Source: Andalucia godoyi (Eukaryota > Discoba > Jakobea > Jakobida > Andaluciidae). Taken from it: DNA of 64,000 nt. Positions 8,601 through 18,326 of this stretch are shown here, in pieces (the first letter of the stretch is position 1; each line of letters opens with the position of its first letter). The stretch spans positions 359,763 to 423,762 of the forward strand of contig VRVR01000009.1 in assembly GCA_009859145.1 (NCBI GenBank), read 5' to 3'. The position numbers and the translations under genes were made by a program. The notes beneath the pieces were generated by a model. That model ran no database searches and was not told where the DNA came from. It was given only the letters and a program-made list of their open reading frames with translations.

Positions 8601-10649
8601 GACGGCACGCTTGGGAGCATGTTTGCCTTGCTGCTGCTGCTTGTCTGTTGGAAGCTGTGCACGGGAATGCCACACAAGTTTCTGCACATGCTGTCCTGTC
8701 TGCGAAATCACAGCGCACTGTGTCTCGCGTCTGTGGTTCTTGTCTTTGTTGCTCCTTTGGTCTATGTTTCTTTTCGGAGCTTGGCAAAAATCAATCCGAG
8801 TGCGTTTGGGTCCGCGGTGGCAGATTCGCAGGACGCAACCTCGTTCTTGTCCTTGCTTACGGGGTTTGTGTTTGCGGGTGCCCTATTCGGGAATGTCTGC
8901 ATCATATTGCTCTTCGTATTCCGGTCGATTCAGCTTGCTGTTCATGTTTCGCTGGTTGGCATCGTGTCGTTCCGCCTCTCGCTGCCGCGCTCCGGAACGT
9001 TCTTTGCAAATGTGATGGCGGGTCTTGCTCTTTCCCACGTGTTTTGCATCATGGCGGAAACCCTGCCGCTGATGCTGTTCTACCAAACCTCTGGGTGCCC
9101 CACCGACTTTGCCTCGGCTTGGATTTTCATGTGGTGCACGGACGCTGTGGCATCCACGCATCTCTATCTAGAGCTGAAGCGACTGCATCACAACCGTGAG
9201 TACCGTGCTGGTGCGCTGTCCAAATTGCCGGTGCTTCTGTTTTGGACCCTCCATCTGAATGCGTTTGTTGTGGCTGCCGTTGATGGGTATGTGGTGTACC
9301 AGGGAATGGTGCTGTATGCTCGTCTGTCTCTGGATGTTGCGTTCCTGGTCCTTCTGTGTCTGGTTGTGGTTCTGCTGACTGTGTTCAGCATTCTATGTGC
9401 CTTTTTCGTCCCCGACAGCTTCGTGTCTCTCAAGCATCTTGCCTGGTGGCTGACATTCGTTGCTACATTCGCGCTCCGCCTTCCTCTCCTTCTCATCGAC
9501 GGTTTGATTGGCGGCATTGTGCGCATTGCCGGCAAGGTGAAGTCCTCGCGCGCGGCTGGGATTGCGGACCGCTACGCCGGATTGTGGGCGTGGCTTGTGG
9601 AGAAGTTTGAGAATTCACGGCCGCGTGTGTTTGGCAGACGGACAGTCGGCAGGCGGCCGTTTCTGCTGATTGGCACGGTCTTCTTGGGTGTGGTGGTGCT
9701 CAAGTTTCAAAAGGATCGAGTGTACGGGCCGTCGACGTCCGCGAATGTCCGCACTTGGCTCAACCGTCAGAATCTCGGCTTCACGTGGCCGCCTTCGCGC
9801 ATGACATGCGACGACGCATGCGATGCTGTGGATGCCGGCTTCATGCTGCAGTTCATTCTTGAGGGTGTTGCCTTTGGGTGCTTTGGATTCTCCGTACTGA
9901 CGGACGTGCTGGGGAGCAACGAAGGCTTTTTCCCTCTGGTGTTGCATTACATGAGCGTTGTCTCGTCGTTTGCAGGAACGGCCATGCTGTTTGGATCCAT
10001 CATTCCGATCTGGCTGCCAGACTACTTTGCGCTGTGCGGGGTCGCTTCGCTGCTTCCACAGTGCGCACCGCTCTTTACAGACTTTGTGGACACGTTCCTG
10101 CGAGGGATTGTGGGGCTCGGGCTGAGCACGCTGTTCACGATGGCCATCGGCCCGCTGCTGTTCTTTGTCGGCCCCGCACTCATGCGCGTCTGTGCTTATG
10201 GAAGAACCGGGATGGGCTCGAGCAATGTTAATGGTGATGGCAATGGCAATGGCAATGGTGCTGGGGCCAGTTCGTTTTTCACAGGAATCTTCATCGGAGC
10301 GTCCATCCTGACTCCGTTGCTTTGTGTGCTGCCGATGGCCCTGTTTCAGCAGCTTGCAGGTGATTCCGTGTCGGGAGCCGTGTTCGTCGCCTTTCTTGTT
10401 CTTTCTCCCCTGATTGGGTCCATGTTCCGGTTCGACGACGCTCGTCCCATGTCGGTGCTGTATCTGTGGGTGCTCATGTTGCTGTCCCTCATCACGGTGC
10501 TGATCGTGCATTTCAGCTGGTGGGACGAGATTCAAGGCTACATGAAGTCGGGGGAATTCTACTGCGAGTTCTTTGCAGAATTTTTCCTCTCCAATGTGGC
10601 GTTCGGGGATCTTTTGATGTTGTGTGCTTCCTTCTTTCTTGAATCATAA
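5682..10649 (+). CDS. Giant membrane protein: BPI/LBP-like lipid-binding ectodomain plus polytopic C-terminal half
   Basis: This 1655-residue intact frame starts at the first ATG, which opens a clear signal peptide (MRLLVYVLLLALFELGTIARA). Residues ~25-500 resemble the BPI/LBP/CETP lipid-binding fold: an amphipathic helical stretch around residues 190-225 and a terminal segment PMNSALRN...PGVRPFLPHPVVSLVSY like the second barrel of that family. Many N-glycosylation sequons follow. A Cys-rich region leads into a first transmembrane helix near residue 810 (VIVIAVVCIVIIVIVIAAG) with a basic stop-transfer RMRRRKRR. The rest holds roughly a dozen further hydrophobic helices. A CAG run gives poly-Ala near residue 885, and an NGNGNG tract lies near residue 1525. 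A lipid or microbial-ligand receptor or transporter is my inference. Confidence 0.75.
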   Translation: MRLLVYVLLLALFELGTIARAVSNFNAAIHVVTQEAFRRSPGEGAPYIADAMKSLSSVHFPDIHGEKCGSTEYIVYGAQATVTPTLDMSSINIDIVPDGIHATGVGSAHVEVPLRYVYITGHTFDHHCLIHKVVCDSVPVFVDVNPITLDAHLQLSLDTTANVIRVNPVVSVNTGAARVDLSRCSSGGSLVDDVVRSILAGLQHQISDLVTSALQQSVNDYIASLASMQVTTPQVFAPFSNAFIALNYTGLVIVANSHVQVTASMNLTATTPEGRNVTWNGVRPEEALRYPPADFQPVSPDGRYMLENLNRQSSTIIEGLFWTMTESGAFMFACNVTVLDARIEFNMSMSQPVASIPGNGNLSLWVDSGRVMSTCGKAPVGDTMPCIQIAFQDLSLFGHLESSGTTSPEYVFVVDGLDMSRISIQLIAPPLPLPLSLITDMLRSLVRHSIGPMNSALRNYTVNLAPGVRPFLPHPVVSLVSYGDGTGEGYTEFLSACSVSKDDPYPCSVRSDAVPRLVSWPPTAPAAGHSIDLQRDEHAVRNEHAVRNSSFPNTVGILVFGSMMRGVGNPTCSMNHEGDRLLSLAINVTGGSCAVASHAPQTASYYSLSSVTSSDGDIRMAARFLCADSACTDCAVEVHDAPPQSCVQSVSKPALSVLLVPSSEGCLGPAMLPPMPPDAFLIVEQTPDGDEFTPTLWAITRVDYTTNASVSVCKSFDEDPFLSAPFAVPGHFMISGRSLLDLDCSPSCADCSVQLSFDQAEPVLVQNKLLQLWTFDFLSSCSAPNIHPAHSGRDDADSKVIVIAVVCIVIIVIVIAAGLVVLGIRMRRRKRRDQSQPRGNVNDQSPLIRGEPNSSVKRDCSACLPQVTMPWNVGATTAAAAAAPVHRRSEEALPRRIPCFFKPRRPTTEEVRLYGMALAIVIIAACLMAYTLASATNPLQKLSVASLRQHVSGPDFFDLAALDRVIRTWVLVVDGTLGSMFALLLLLVCWKLCTGMPHKFLHMLSCLRNHSALCLASVVLVFVAPLVYVSFRSLAKINPSAFGSAVADSQDATSFLSLLTGFVFAGALFGNVCIILLFVFRSIQLAVHVSLVGIVSFRLSLPRSGTFFANVMAGLALSHVFCIMAETLPLMLFYQTSGCPTDFASAWIFMWCTDAVASTHLYLELKRLHHNREYRAGALSKLPVLLFWTLHLNAFVVAAVDGYVVYQGMVLYARLSLDVAFLVLLCLVVVLLTVFSILCAFFVPDSFVSLKHLAWWLTFVATFALRLPLLLIDGLIGGIVRIAGKVKSSRAAGIADRYAGLWAWLVEKFENSRPRVFGRRTVGRRPFLLIGTVFLGVVVLKFQKDRVYGPSTSANVRTWLNRQNLGFTWPPSRMTCDDACDAVDAGFMLQFILEGVAFGCFGFSVLTDVLGSNEGFFPLVLHYMSVVSSFAGTAMLFGSIIPIWLPDYFALCGVASLLPQCAPLFTDFVDTFLRGIVGLGLSTLFTMAIGPLLFFVGPALMRVCAYGRTGMGSSNVNGDGNGNGNGAGASSFFTGIFIGASILTPLLCVLPMALFQQLAGDSVSGAVFVAFLVLSPLIGSMFRFDDARPMSVLYLWVLMLLSLITVLIVHFSWWDEIQGYMKSGEFYCEFFAEFFLSNVAFGDLLMLCASFFLES

Positions 10650-10801
10650 ATGTTTGCAGTTTTTGTTTTCTTCGCGTGCTTGTGCAGGAATGCAGCAGTC
10701 TTCAAAACCAAAGGGGGACAACAAAAAACCACCACCAGGAGGGATGCCGCGATGCTTTTCAATCTTTGCGCTGGACGTCTTGGTTTTTTATGCTTGCCTT
10801 T

Positions 10802-12419
10802 TCAGAGTCCCTGGGATTGCTTCCACTTTGCGATTTCTGAGGAAACTTCAGTCCGAATGACGGCATCCGCAATCACGTTGAAGGAGATTGAAGGAAGTTC
10901 GTTCACGGCGGTTGCTGGAACACCCACAAAATGCTTGCTGCCGTCCCATGACAGGCTGATTTTCCCGTACGAAGGCCAGTCTCTGATCAGATGGTGACCG
11001 ATCCCGACGAACGGAATGATGTTCCAGGCGGCAAATGATTTCAGCTGGGAAACAACGCGGTCAACATATGCATTCACTTCGTTCTCTGACTGCTTCATTC
11101 TCTGATTCATCTGTCCGTTGAACAACTGCTCCTGCTTCTGGAAGCTCTCGATGAATTGAAGGAGGCAGGCCTTGTCTTTCTGCAGGCTCTGCGTCTCGGC
11201 GTGCTGCGTGGAAATGACCGTTTTCTTCTCCTGCAATTTCTCCTTCAGAGAGCGTTCAGAATCTTCCAGCTTTCGCTTTGCGCTCTCCAGCTTGCCAACA
11301 TCCGCTTGCAGCTGTTCCTTTTCCCGCATCAGCATCTCACCCACGCCACGCAGCCGTGCCACCTCAGCTCGCTGTCTTTCCAGCTCGTCTGTTTGGCGTG
11401 CCGATGTGGATTCGCCGTCCATGAGCTGCTGTGCCAGACGACGGACTTCCTGCTCCAGGCGCTGAATGGTTTCCCGAAGCGACGCTTGTCGCTCCACGGC
11501 GACACTGCACTCAACTTGCCTCTCATGAATTTGCGAGTGGAGATCGCGATTTTCTTCCTCCAGTGCCTCGTGAGCGCTTTGCAGGGTTCTCAAGGCTGCA
11601 TCGCAATGGCGTAGATCCTTTTCGAGCCCATCTGCCGTTTTTTGCAGAACGCGTTTCTCCGCAGAATACTTGTGGACCGTCAAGGATAAGCTGTCGCACT
11701 CCTCACGCTTCTTTTCCAGTTGTGTGTTGAGCTCCCGCACCATTTCAAACCTTGTCGAGAGGAGCAGGTTGTCGTGGCATGCAGTCTTGAAGCTACTCTG
11801 CATTGTCCGGAATGCACTATCAAAGACATGGTGGTTCTTTTTCACGTACTCCTGGGCCCGCGCGTCGTCATCCAAGATGTTGGCTTCTGGAAGAGTTTCG
11901 ACAAAGAACGATGCGACGAGATTCTCAGCCAGAACTCCAGGATTTGCACCGATTCGGACCCGCAAGTCTTCGAGATGCTTTGGCACGTTGAGTCCTTGAT
12001 CAAACCGCAGAAAGACAATGATTGGCATGTCTGGATTGAGGGCCGCCAAGGTTCGGGCGATGAGGGCATCTTCTGGGTCGATGCGAGGAACCCCGGACAT
12101 GAACCATATGCATCCATGGTAGGTTTCCGAAAGCTGCGCAATCTCTCGGATGGAGGCATCGGATTTTGAGCCGGCGAACCCTGGAATGGACACGAAAATG
12201 TTTCCTTCGATTGATCCTCTGGCGGTTGCGTGAGCCGGGTCGTGTGCTTCGTGATCCGTACAGGGTAGCTCCATCAATCCGCAACAAGAGCGGATGAACA
12301 ATGACTTTCCGAGACCCTCCTTTCCAACCACGAGAATCCGAAGACCAGAGAGAGGCTGCAGCAGGCCTTGCAGCTGGACATTGTTCCTAGAAAAAACTCG
12401 TTCCAATGACGATAGCATG
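10802..12419 (-). CDS. GTPase-like protein with long C-terminal coiled coil (GIMAP/GBP-like layout)
   Basis: I start at the ATG at 12419 (MLSSLERVF), giving 538 residues. The frame stays open upstream to ~12667, but that part is lysine-rich and looks like leader sequence. Near residue 30 is a P-loop VVGKEGLGKS. A switch-II-like SIPGF lacks the usual Asp, and VFLRFDQG sits where N/TKxD is expected, so nucleotide binding is plausible but the family is divergent. From ~225 to ~475 heptad-rich sequence forms a long coiled coil, followed by a globular tail. The layout recalls immune-type GTPases (GIMAP, GBP), which assemble on membranes. It is divergently transcribed from the dynamin-like gene at 12773, sharing a ~350-bp intergenic region. 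Confidence 0.65.
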
Positions 12420-12772
12420 AGACGTCGTTGTGCGCTTCGCGACGAACAAAAAGTGCACAGCCCAACCAAACAAAAAACAAAAATCAATGTCGGGATTTTC
12501 TTCCGGTCTTGGCGAATTTTCGAAACAAGCGAAAAGCCCCGAATATCCATAAAAGGAAAAATCGGAACGCGGATCGCGGACCCCGGAGGGTCAAATTTTG
12601 TACTTTTATACCCTGCAACCTCTGAGTTTCCCCCCTTTCCTTTCCTTTTTTTCTTTTTTTTCTTCATCTTTTTTTCTTCCCTTCATATCCATCGTCTCCA
12701 TTGTCTTCTTCCTTCATTCTCAACAACCAACTTGATTTTCGTTTGCACCCCCAAACTCCAGATACAAGCGGC
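12420..12772. promoter_or_regulatory. Shared divergent promoter region with strong pyrimidine tract
   Basis: This interval separates two divergent GTPase genes. Its right half (12620-12720) is a long C/T tract on the plus strand leading to the ATG at 12773. The open frames running into it from both sides have low-complexity composition (poly-Lys on one strand), so I treat them as non-coding leaders. Confidence 0.45.
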
Positions 12773-15700
12773 ATGTTGCGGCCGTACACGAAGCCTTTTG
12801 GAACGTTTGGTCCCGTGGATACGGGCCAGCACCGCACGCGGCAGTTTTCCGTCTCTGACAGTGCTGCCACTCGCGCCGCCCTGAAAAGCGAATGGATCCG
12901 AAAAGGAACTGGCTCGTCTTTCCTGCGCGAGGTTCCTGATACTCAACGCATCCAAAAATTCCTCGACGATTCTCACAAGCGACTTCACAAACAGTGCCAG
13001 GAAACCGTCACAACGTGGTGTCCGGAACCGTACGTTCCGCTGCAGTCTCCACCGGCGGCTGGAGGGCGCATTAAGAGGCTGTCAGAGGTCCCCTTGCCGC
13101 CTACCAACAAGGACTTGCCGCAGCTGAGCGACGTTGAATTCTGCCGAGTCATACAGAGCCTCCTGGAATCTGGACGTCCAAAGGAATTGATCGAATGCAT
13201 GAAAGAAATTGACGCCTTCGCACTGCGCGGAGCCTTGGGTGTCGATCCCACGCACTTTGAGCAGGATATGAAAATTGTCGGTCGTGTCCAGTGTGCGCTT
13301 GCCCGATTTGGTGACCTAATGCATCTGAAGAAAATGGACTTGGATCACTGGATCGTGGTTTGCGGCTTTGAATCGAGCGGAAAGACAACGCTGCTGTCTG
13401 CGTTGCTCGGGTTTCCGGCTGGCGTTACGTGTGCGAACACAGCCACACGATGCCCGATCATGTTTTATCTGTCGGTGGACGAGAAATGCCAGGAAACGAT
13501 GTTCCGAATCCATCACTGGGAAGGCAACTTCCAGGATCCCAACTGCGCGATGTCCAGAGAAGGCACGTGGACGCCGATCGCAAAATTGCTGGACGAGCTT
13601 CAACGTCACACAGAGAATGTGAGAAAGGAGTGCACCCCAAAGGATGAAGGGCTCACCGTGCGGTCCCTCAAAGTGGAGATCAAGTCCCACTATCTTCCTT
13701 TCACCGGAGTCGTCGTCGATACTCCAGGGCTGAAAATTGCTGGTGGTGGAAACGGCAAGAATGCAGCGAACACGGAAATGTTCCTCAATGCATTCAATGA
13801 CCAGATCACGTCCATCATCCAGACATACATCCAGGACCGCGTTGCTCGCGACAAGAACTCTGTCACCATCATCTCCGTAACCAATGGATCGCAGCCGAAT
13901 GCTGAAAACTTCTACACCGGACGTCTTCGAAAACTTGTTCCCAACATCGACGACCGAGTCGTCGAAGTGTTCACTCGGCTGGACACTGGTCTTTCTCTGC
14001 GGCCCCTTGCCGCGCCCAACAACCAGAACGGCAGTGCGTTCGCAACTCTGCAAGAGCAGGAGTTCGTGCTATTTGACGTCAACGATGCGCAGGAATTCGA
14101 TCGAATTCTTCTCAACATGTTTGGCGCTGCAATGACGACGATCCGCGATGCGGCTCGCTTTACGCCGCACTGTGTGTACGAGCGAAAGGCTCCGGTGTGC
14201 CTTCGTGGAGTGGAGAAACTGTGCAAGGATTTCTCCCACATGAGCCACAAGCAATTCTGTGACAAGATGGACAAGGTTGTTTGCCACCATTGCACGGAAC
14301 TAGCTTCCATGACCAAAGGCTTGCTCCATCGTGACATGCTGCCTAATTTTGCCGAGATCATGAGGCTGTTCAGCGCCGGCGAACAGAAATTCGATGTGGA
14401 CGAATTCTTCTCTTTTGCGCGGCTCCCATGGATGCTGCTTCGGGATATGGTGCATTCAACAGTTGCAACCATCCAGCGCGCGTTTCCGAATGGCGTGAAG
14501 GAATACGTGCTGCAGCTGATTGACGAGCGTGGGATGAAGATCGGAGCGCAGGTTGCCCAGAATGAGAATCGCAGCCTCCACACCCGCTTCCAAAATCTGA
14601 GCACCGCGCTTGTCGAAATTGTCCGTGCTGCACTTTGCAGCAGCTCGCAGATTGTGAACGAGGTGCCCACGATTCTAGTACTGGATCTGCTCTCCGGCTG
14701 CCCGGTCTTCAACGACGTGTGGAAGGTATTTCCGCTGCAGATGCACGTCGACAATGACCTGCGCTGCAGTTCTCAGCCAGATACGCGGACACTGGAGCAC
14801 TGTCTTTCCGTTGCGAATCTGCAGCTCACCCTGCCAGAAGGCGACAAAGGAGCGTTCTTCAACGTCGATCATCCTGAGGATCATGTCTTGCGGTATGCCA
14901 ACTCGTGGCAGCTGATGATGTGGATTGTGGATCGCTGCCTGGAATATTTTGCGCGCTGCACCCTGGAGATCGCCCACGGGAGAGAGAGGGTGTTTGCTGG
15001 AAACCTTGGGCTGATTCCGATGCAAACGCATGGATTCATGGTTGCGGCTGCAGTCCGCGGTGCAGCCTCCAAGAGCATGTCCGTGGTCTACGACGTGCTG
15101 CTGGTGTACATGCGTGTCGCTCTGATTCAGGTGGTGAACGAACTGTGCAACATATCCACGTTTCTCGGGAGAATCACGGTGAAAAGCGCGGAAATGTCGG
15201 ACGCATCTTTCCTTTCCGTCTTGTGGTGGCGCCTCCGCATGTCTTTGATTCACGCAATCGATGACATCTTCCGAGACCTCCACAAGTATGTACGCTCATG
15301 GACGTTTGATGACGTGCGCGAGGAGCAGGCTCGACGAAGAAAGCAGGGCGAGGTAGCCGAGGCCTTGCGCCAATACGCGGACGTTGCGCTACAGGCCGGA
15401 GGCTTGGGCGGCGTTCCAGATGCGCCACCTGCGTGCCCACCCACGTCGTGTGTCGGCGGGGCGGACACCGGTATGTCAGCCATGCACTCCGGCCCGTTGC
15501 AGGGAAATGCTGTTTGGGATGTCATCCTGCGATGCATCACTGGACTCACGAATGCATGCAACGAAGAGCTGTGGACGAAGCAACTTGCAGAGATGTTCAA
15601 AATCACGCTTCGGCAGGCACAACTGCAGATTCACGAGCATTTTGGGCACACGATTCGGTCAAGGCTGCATGATGTGTTTCTCGCGGACCCGTTTCAAAAT

Positions 15701-15976
15701 CTCGGAGGTGACAGGTGTCAGAGATCTGTTGCTCATCTCAATTACATGTACGCCAAGTTCGACATTGTGCGGCATCGGTACGTGGATCCTTTCGCAGCAT
15801 CACACAAGCCTTTGAGTGCAAATTCGGAAGAGAATCAAGAAGTGTTTCAATTCGGACCTTATGGCGATGATCTGGAAGAGTTTCTGCGATCCGTCATCCC
15901 GTCAAGCCTGGACGGCCTAATCCTCGATGAATGTGCTGACCAGCTCGCAGAAGCCACCGTGATGTTTGCCGGATGA
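12773..15976 (+). CDS. Dynamin-superfamily large GTPase, 1067 aa
   Basis: The frame runs from the first ATG (12773) to TGA. G1 is CGFESSGKTTLL near residues 196-207, matching the dynamin GxxSSGKS loop. The switch-I threonine lies in ATRCPI, the counterpart of dynamin VTRRPL. G3 is VVVDTPGL near residue 312, and G4 is FTRLD near residue 401. All four nucleotide-binding elements look intact. The ~660 residues beyond the GTPase are mostly helical, as expected for a stalk, with a low-complexity Gly/Pro loop near residue 885. No PH domain or transmembrane helix is evident. Family members remodel membranes, and some (Mx, GBP) act in cell-autonomous defence; that role here is only inferred. A related but more divergent GTPase lies at 25959. 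Confidence 0.75.
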   Translation: MLRPYTKPFGTFGPVDTGQHRTRQFSVSDSAATRAALKSEWIRKGTGSSFLREVPDTQRIQKFLDDSHKRLHKQCQETVTTWCPEPYVPLQSPPAAGGRIKRLSEVPLPPTNKDLPQLSDVEFCRVIQSLLESGRPKELIECMKEIDAFALRGALGVDPTHFEQDMKIVGRVQCALARFGDLMHLKKMDLDHWIVVCGFESSGKTTLLSALLGFPAGVTCANTATRCPIMFYLSVDEKCQETMFRIHHWEGNFQDPNCAMSREGTWTPIAKLLDELQRHTENVRKECTPKDEGLTVRSLKVEIKSHYLPFTGVVVDTPGLKIAGGGNGKNAANTEMFLNAFNDQITSIIQTYIQDRVARDKNSVTIISVTNGSQPNAENFYTGRLRKLVPNIDDRVVEVFTRLDTGLSLRPLAAPNNQNGSAFATLQEQEFVLFDVNDAQEFDRILLNMFGAAMTTIRDAARFTPHCVYERKAPVCLRGVEKLCKDFSHMSHKQFCDKMDKVVCHHCTELASMTKGLLHRDMLPNFAEIMRLFSAGEQKFDVDEFFSFARLPWMLLRDMVHSTVATIQRAFPNGVKEYVLQLIDERGMKIGAQVAQNENRSLHTRFQNLSTALVEIVRAALCSSSQIVNEVPTILVLDLLSGCPVFNDVWKVFPLQMHVDNDLRCSSQPDTRTLEHCLSVANLQLTLPEGDKGAFFNVDHPEDHVLRYANSWQLMMWIVDRCLEYFARCTLEIAHGRERVFAGNLGLIPMQTHGFMVAAAVRGAASKSMSVVYDVLLVYMRVALIQVVNELCNISTFLGRITVKSAEMSDASFLSVLWWRLRMSLIHAIDDIFRDLHKYVRSWTFDDVREEQARRRKQGEVAEALRQYADVALQAGGLGGVPDAPPACPPTSCVGGADTGMSAMHSGPLQGNAVWDVILRCITGLTNACNEELWTKQLAEMFKITLRQAQLQIHEHFGHTIRSRLHDVFLADPFQNLGGDRCQRSVAHLNYMYAKFDIVRHRYVDPFAASHKPLSANSEENQEVFQFGPYGDDLEEFLRSVIPSSLDGLILDECADQLAEATVMFAG

Positions 15977-16274
15977 AGTCATCGAGGTGGCGTTTCGGTG
16001 CCGAATCTGATGTAACCACTTTATGTGCGTGTCCTGTCTTTTCTTCGATAAAAAGTGTCTATGGATGTTCCTTTCCCCACCCTTAAGTAATCAGTAGAAG
16101 GTCCGGCGATGAACTCCAAGTCCTCAAGCAGCTGCGTTTTTTTGTGGTTTTGCGCCATTTTCATCTGCAGCAGCAACGAACGCCTAGCAAAAAGTCGGGT
16201 GCAAAAAGTTGGTTGTCCTTGCAGGTTCTGAAGCCACCGAAAAAAGTGCCCTTCCAGTCAGCGACTGAATCACT

Positions 16275-17884
16275 ATGGATCAGAGTCTTCTTGCGTCAAA
16301 TTCAAGCCAGGATTCCAGCCGTTCCAAGTCCACTCGTCGTCGTTTCTTTCTTGGACTGCTCTTGTTTGTTGTGGTGGTTGCGGGAGTTCTGGCGATCGTT
16401 CTTGGTGTTGTGTTGTCCTCAAGGCGATCCAGCTCGGAATCATCGAACGCTACTCCTTCTGGATTCTTTCTTCAGCTCTCTGATCTTCATATTGACCCAT
16501 TGTACGATCCTCGCTGTGATGCAACGACAAGGTGCCGACGAACAGCCGTATCTGCGAACTGCGGACCGAGTGTCCCATATGCTCCTTATGGACGATTTGG
16601 CTGCGATTCACCCTTGTTTTTATTAGCTGAGGCACTCGCACAAGCGAAGCTGGTCCTCCCGAACCCAAGTTTTATTCTGCTGTATGTTTCCCCCCTGATG
16701 CTCTCTCTCTCTCTCTCTCTCTCTTCAAACGATCTTTTTGAAGTGCTCGCTAACTAAAAGAGTCGCCAATTGAATTACGTAGTACTGGGGATTTCGGGGC
16801 ACACGGTCTTCCCAATGCATCGATCACTCTCCAGGCCATTCGTATGACGGCAGCGTTGATTGTGTCGTATTTTCCAACCACTCCCGTGTTTCCTGTTCTT
16901 GGAAACAACGATGTCGTTCCAGATTACTGCCTTTCATGCGGTCCAAATCCATGGCTTGCAGACTTGTGGTCTGTCTTCAGCCAGTGGCTTCCTGACAGTG
17001 CAAAAACAGCATTTCTGGCAGGCGGTTACTACAGCGCCATCGCGCCTTCCGGAATGCGTGTCATCGGCTTGAATACGTTGTATTTTTCAAAGTTCCAACG
17101 CTCATCTGGATGCGACGAGGACGCAGATTTTGCCCGGATATCGAATGAACGTACGACTCGACGATCCATTGCGGAGAAACTGTTGGACGCGCAACATAGA
17201 GAGTGGGCTCTCGGCAACGCAGAGGTACCGTGTGGACAAGATGCTTTTTTGACTGCTGAATTGCAAGCAGCGGAAAGTTCGGGTCAGCGAGTTCTGATAT
17301 CCGGACACATTCCTCCCGGAGTTGAAGCATTCGACAACGATTTCATGTGGAACGCTTCGCATGTTGCCTTTTTTGCGAGTACCATAGCATCGCCGATGTC
17401 GCAGTCGACGATCGCGTCCCAGCATTTTGCACACTATCACCGCGACGATTTTCGCTTGTTTTACAATGTCACTGCACCAAGTGAATCAACCGGTCCATAT
17501 GGATCCGCACTTCTGGCGCCATCGTTGTCGCCCATATACCAGAACAATCCCACGTTTCGTGTGTTTGAATTTGACACGAATTCTGCGCAGCTGCTGAACG
17601 TAGAGAGCCACTACATGTTGCTCGAGGCGTCTAACGCTGCGGCAGCTCCTTTCTGGTCGAAGCTGTACGACGCACGGTCCGCATACGGCTTGTCGGATTT
17701 GAGTACAAGGTCTCTAGTGAGTTTGCGAGACCAGCTGCGAACGAATTTGGGTACAGCAATGCAGTGGGCTGATCGTCGCCAGTCCAATTATTTGCCCGAT
17801 CGTCATGCTTTGATTTGCGCAATTGACACTTTATCCGAAAGCGTCTACACTGCATGTTTGAGAAATGCAACGACGTTTTTATGA
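16275..17884 (+). CDS. Acid-sphingomyelinase-like metallophosphoesterase, type II membrane protein, one intron
   Basis: Exons 16275-16681 and 16783-17884 join in frame to give 502 residues. A short basic N-tail precedes one membrane helix (residues ~27-48), placing the catalytic part in the lumen or outside. Metallophosphoesterase motifs are LSDLHIDPLYD (DxH), LTGDFGAHG, which is created exactly by splicing, GNND in place of GNHD/GNHE, GHIPPG, and HFAHYHRDDF, where the usual GHTH is AHYH (both His kept). LLAPSLSPIYQNNPTFRVFEFD matches the C-terminal block of ASM-like enzymes. Substrates in this family are sphingomyelin, nucleotides or polyphosphate; the type II topology resembles fungal endopolyphosphatase. 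The substrate here cannot be decided. Confidence 0.85.
16682..16782 (+). other. Spliceosomal intron, 101 nt
   Basis: The intron begins GTATGT, has GCTAAC at 16749-16754 as a branch-like box, and ends ACGTAG. A CT microsatellite (16701-16724) lies inside. Removing it restores LLTGDFGAHG, the conserved GD motif of the phosphoesterase, so the boundaries are well supported. Confidence 0.9.
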
Positions 17885-18326
17885 TGTGTTCGAGTCCCCA
17901 GCACAGTGTCGGAAGTGCTGAGGACGAGCGATTGAACCATGTTGTCCATGGATTCTTTTGGGCGTGTTTCCGTATTTTGTTAGGTTGTTTATTTTGTTTT
18001 GAGAAGTAAAATTGCCAATGACGAGTCTTCTTTGATCAAAAACGCGAACTGCAAGTCTGCGCATGAAAGGAAACATCCCGCCGGCGAGCGTGCTGCGGAA
18101 AGGAAAGATCCTTGTCGAATGTCGACGTGGACCGCTACGGATCGTCGGGTGTAAGCAAAGCCAGGTTCTCCGCAAGTCGGACAGTCTTCCGGTAGCCATC
18201 AGCGCTTTGTCCCGTTTTTTGCTGGGAGACCCATCTTCGTTTTTCTTCTGTCCATATAACCTCCCCTTTTATTCGTTCGCGTCGCCTTTTCCTACCAAAA
18301 AAGAATAATAATAAAAAAATAAAAAA
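17885..18326. other. Intergenic region between phosphoesterase and kinase-Nudix genes
   Basis: I see no gene here. The right end (18285-18326) is an A-rich leader directly before the ATG, unlike the pyrimidine-rich leaders of other genes in the window. Confidence 0.5.

Noticed and set aside
9615..10535. 306-residue minus-strand ORF inside the BPI-like gene
   Set aside because: Composition is His/Gln/Arg-rich as expected for antisense of hydrophobic codons; the plus strand has a full membrane protein.
12420..12667. N-terminal extension of the coiled-coil GTPase starting with poly-Lys
   Set aside because: It translates the pyrimidine tract of the divergent promoter; the ATG at 12419 is more plausible.
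13912..14754. 280-residue and 245-residue minus-strand ORFs within the dynamin-like gene
   Set aside because: Both are shadows of the plus-strand GTPase, which has intact G1-G4 motifs.
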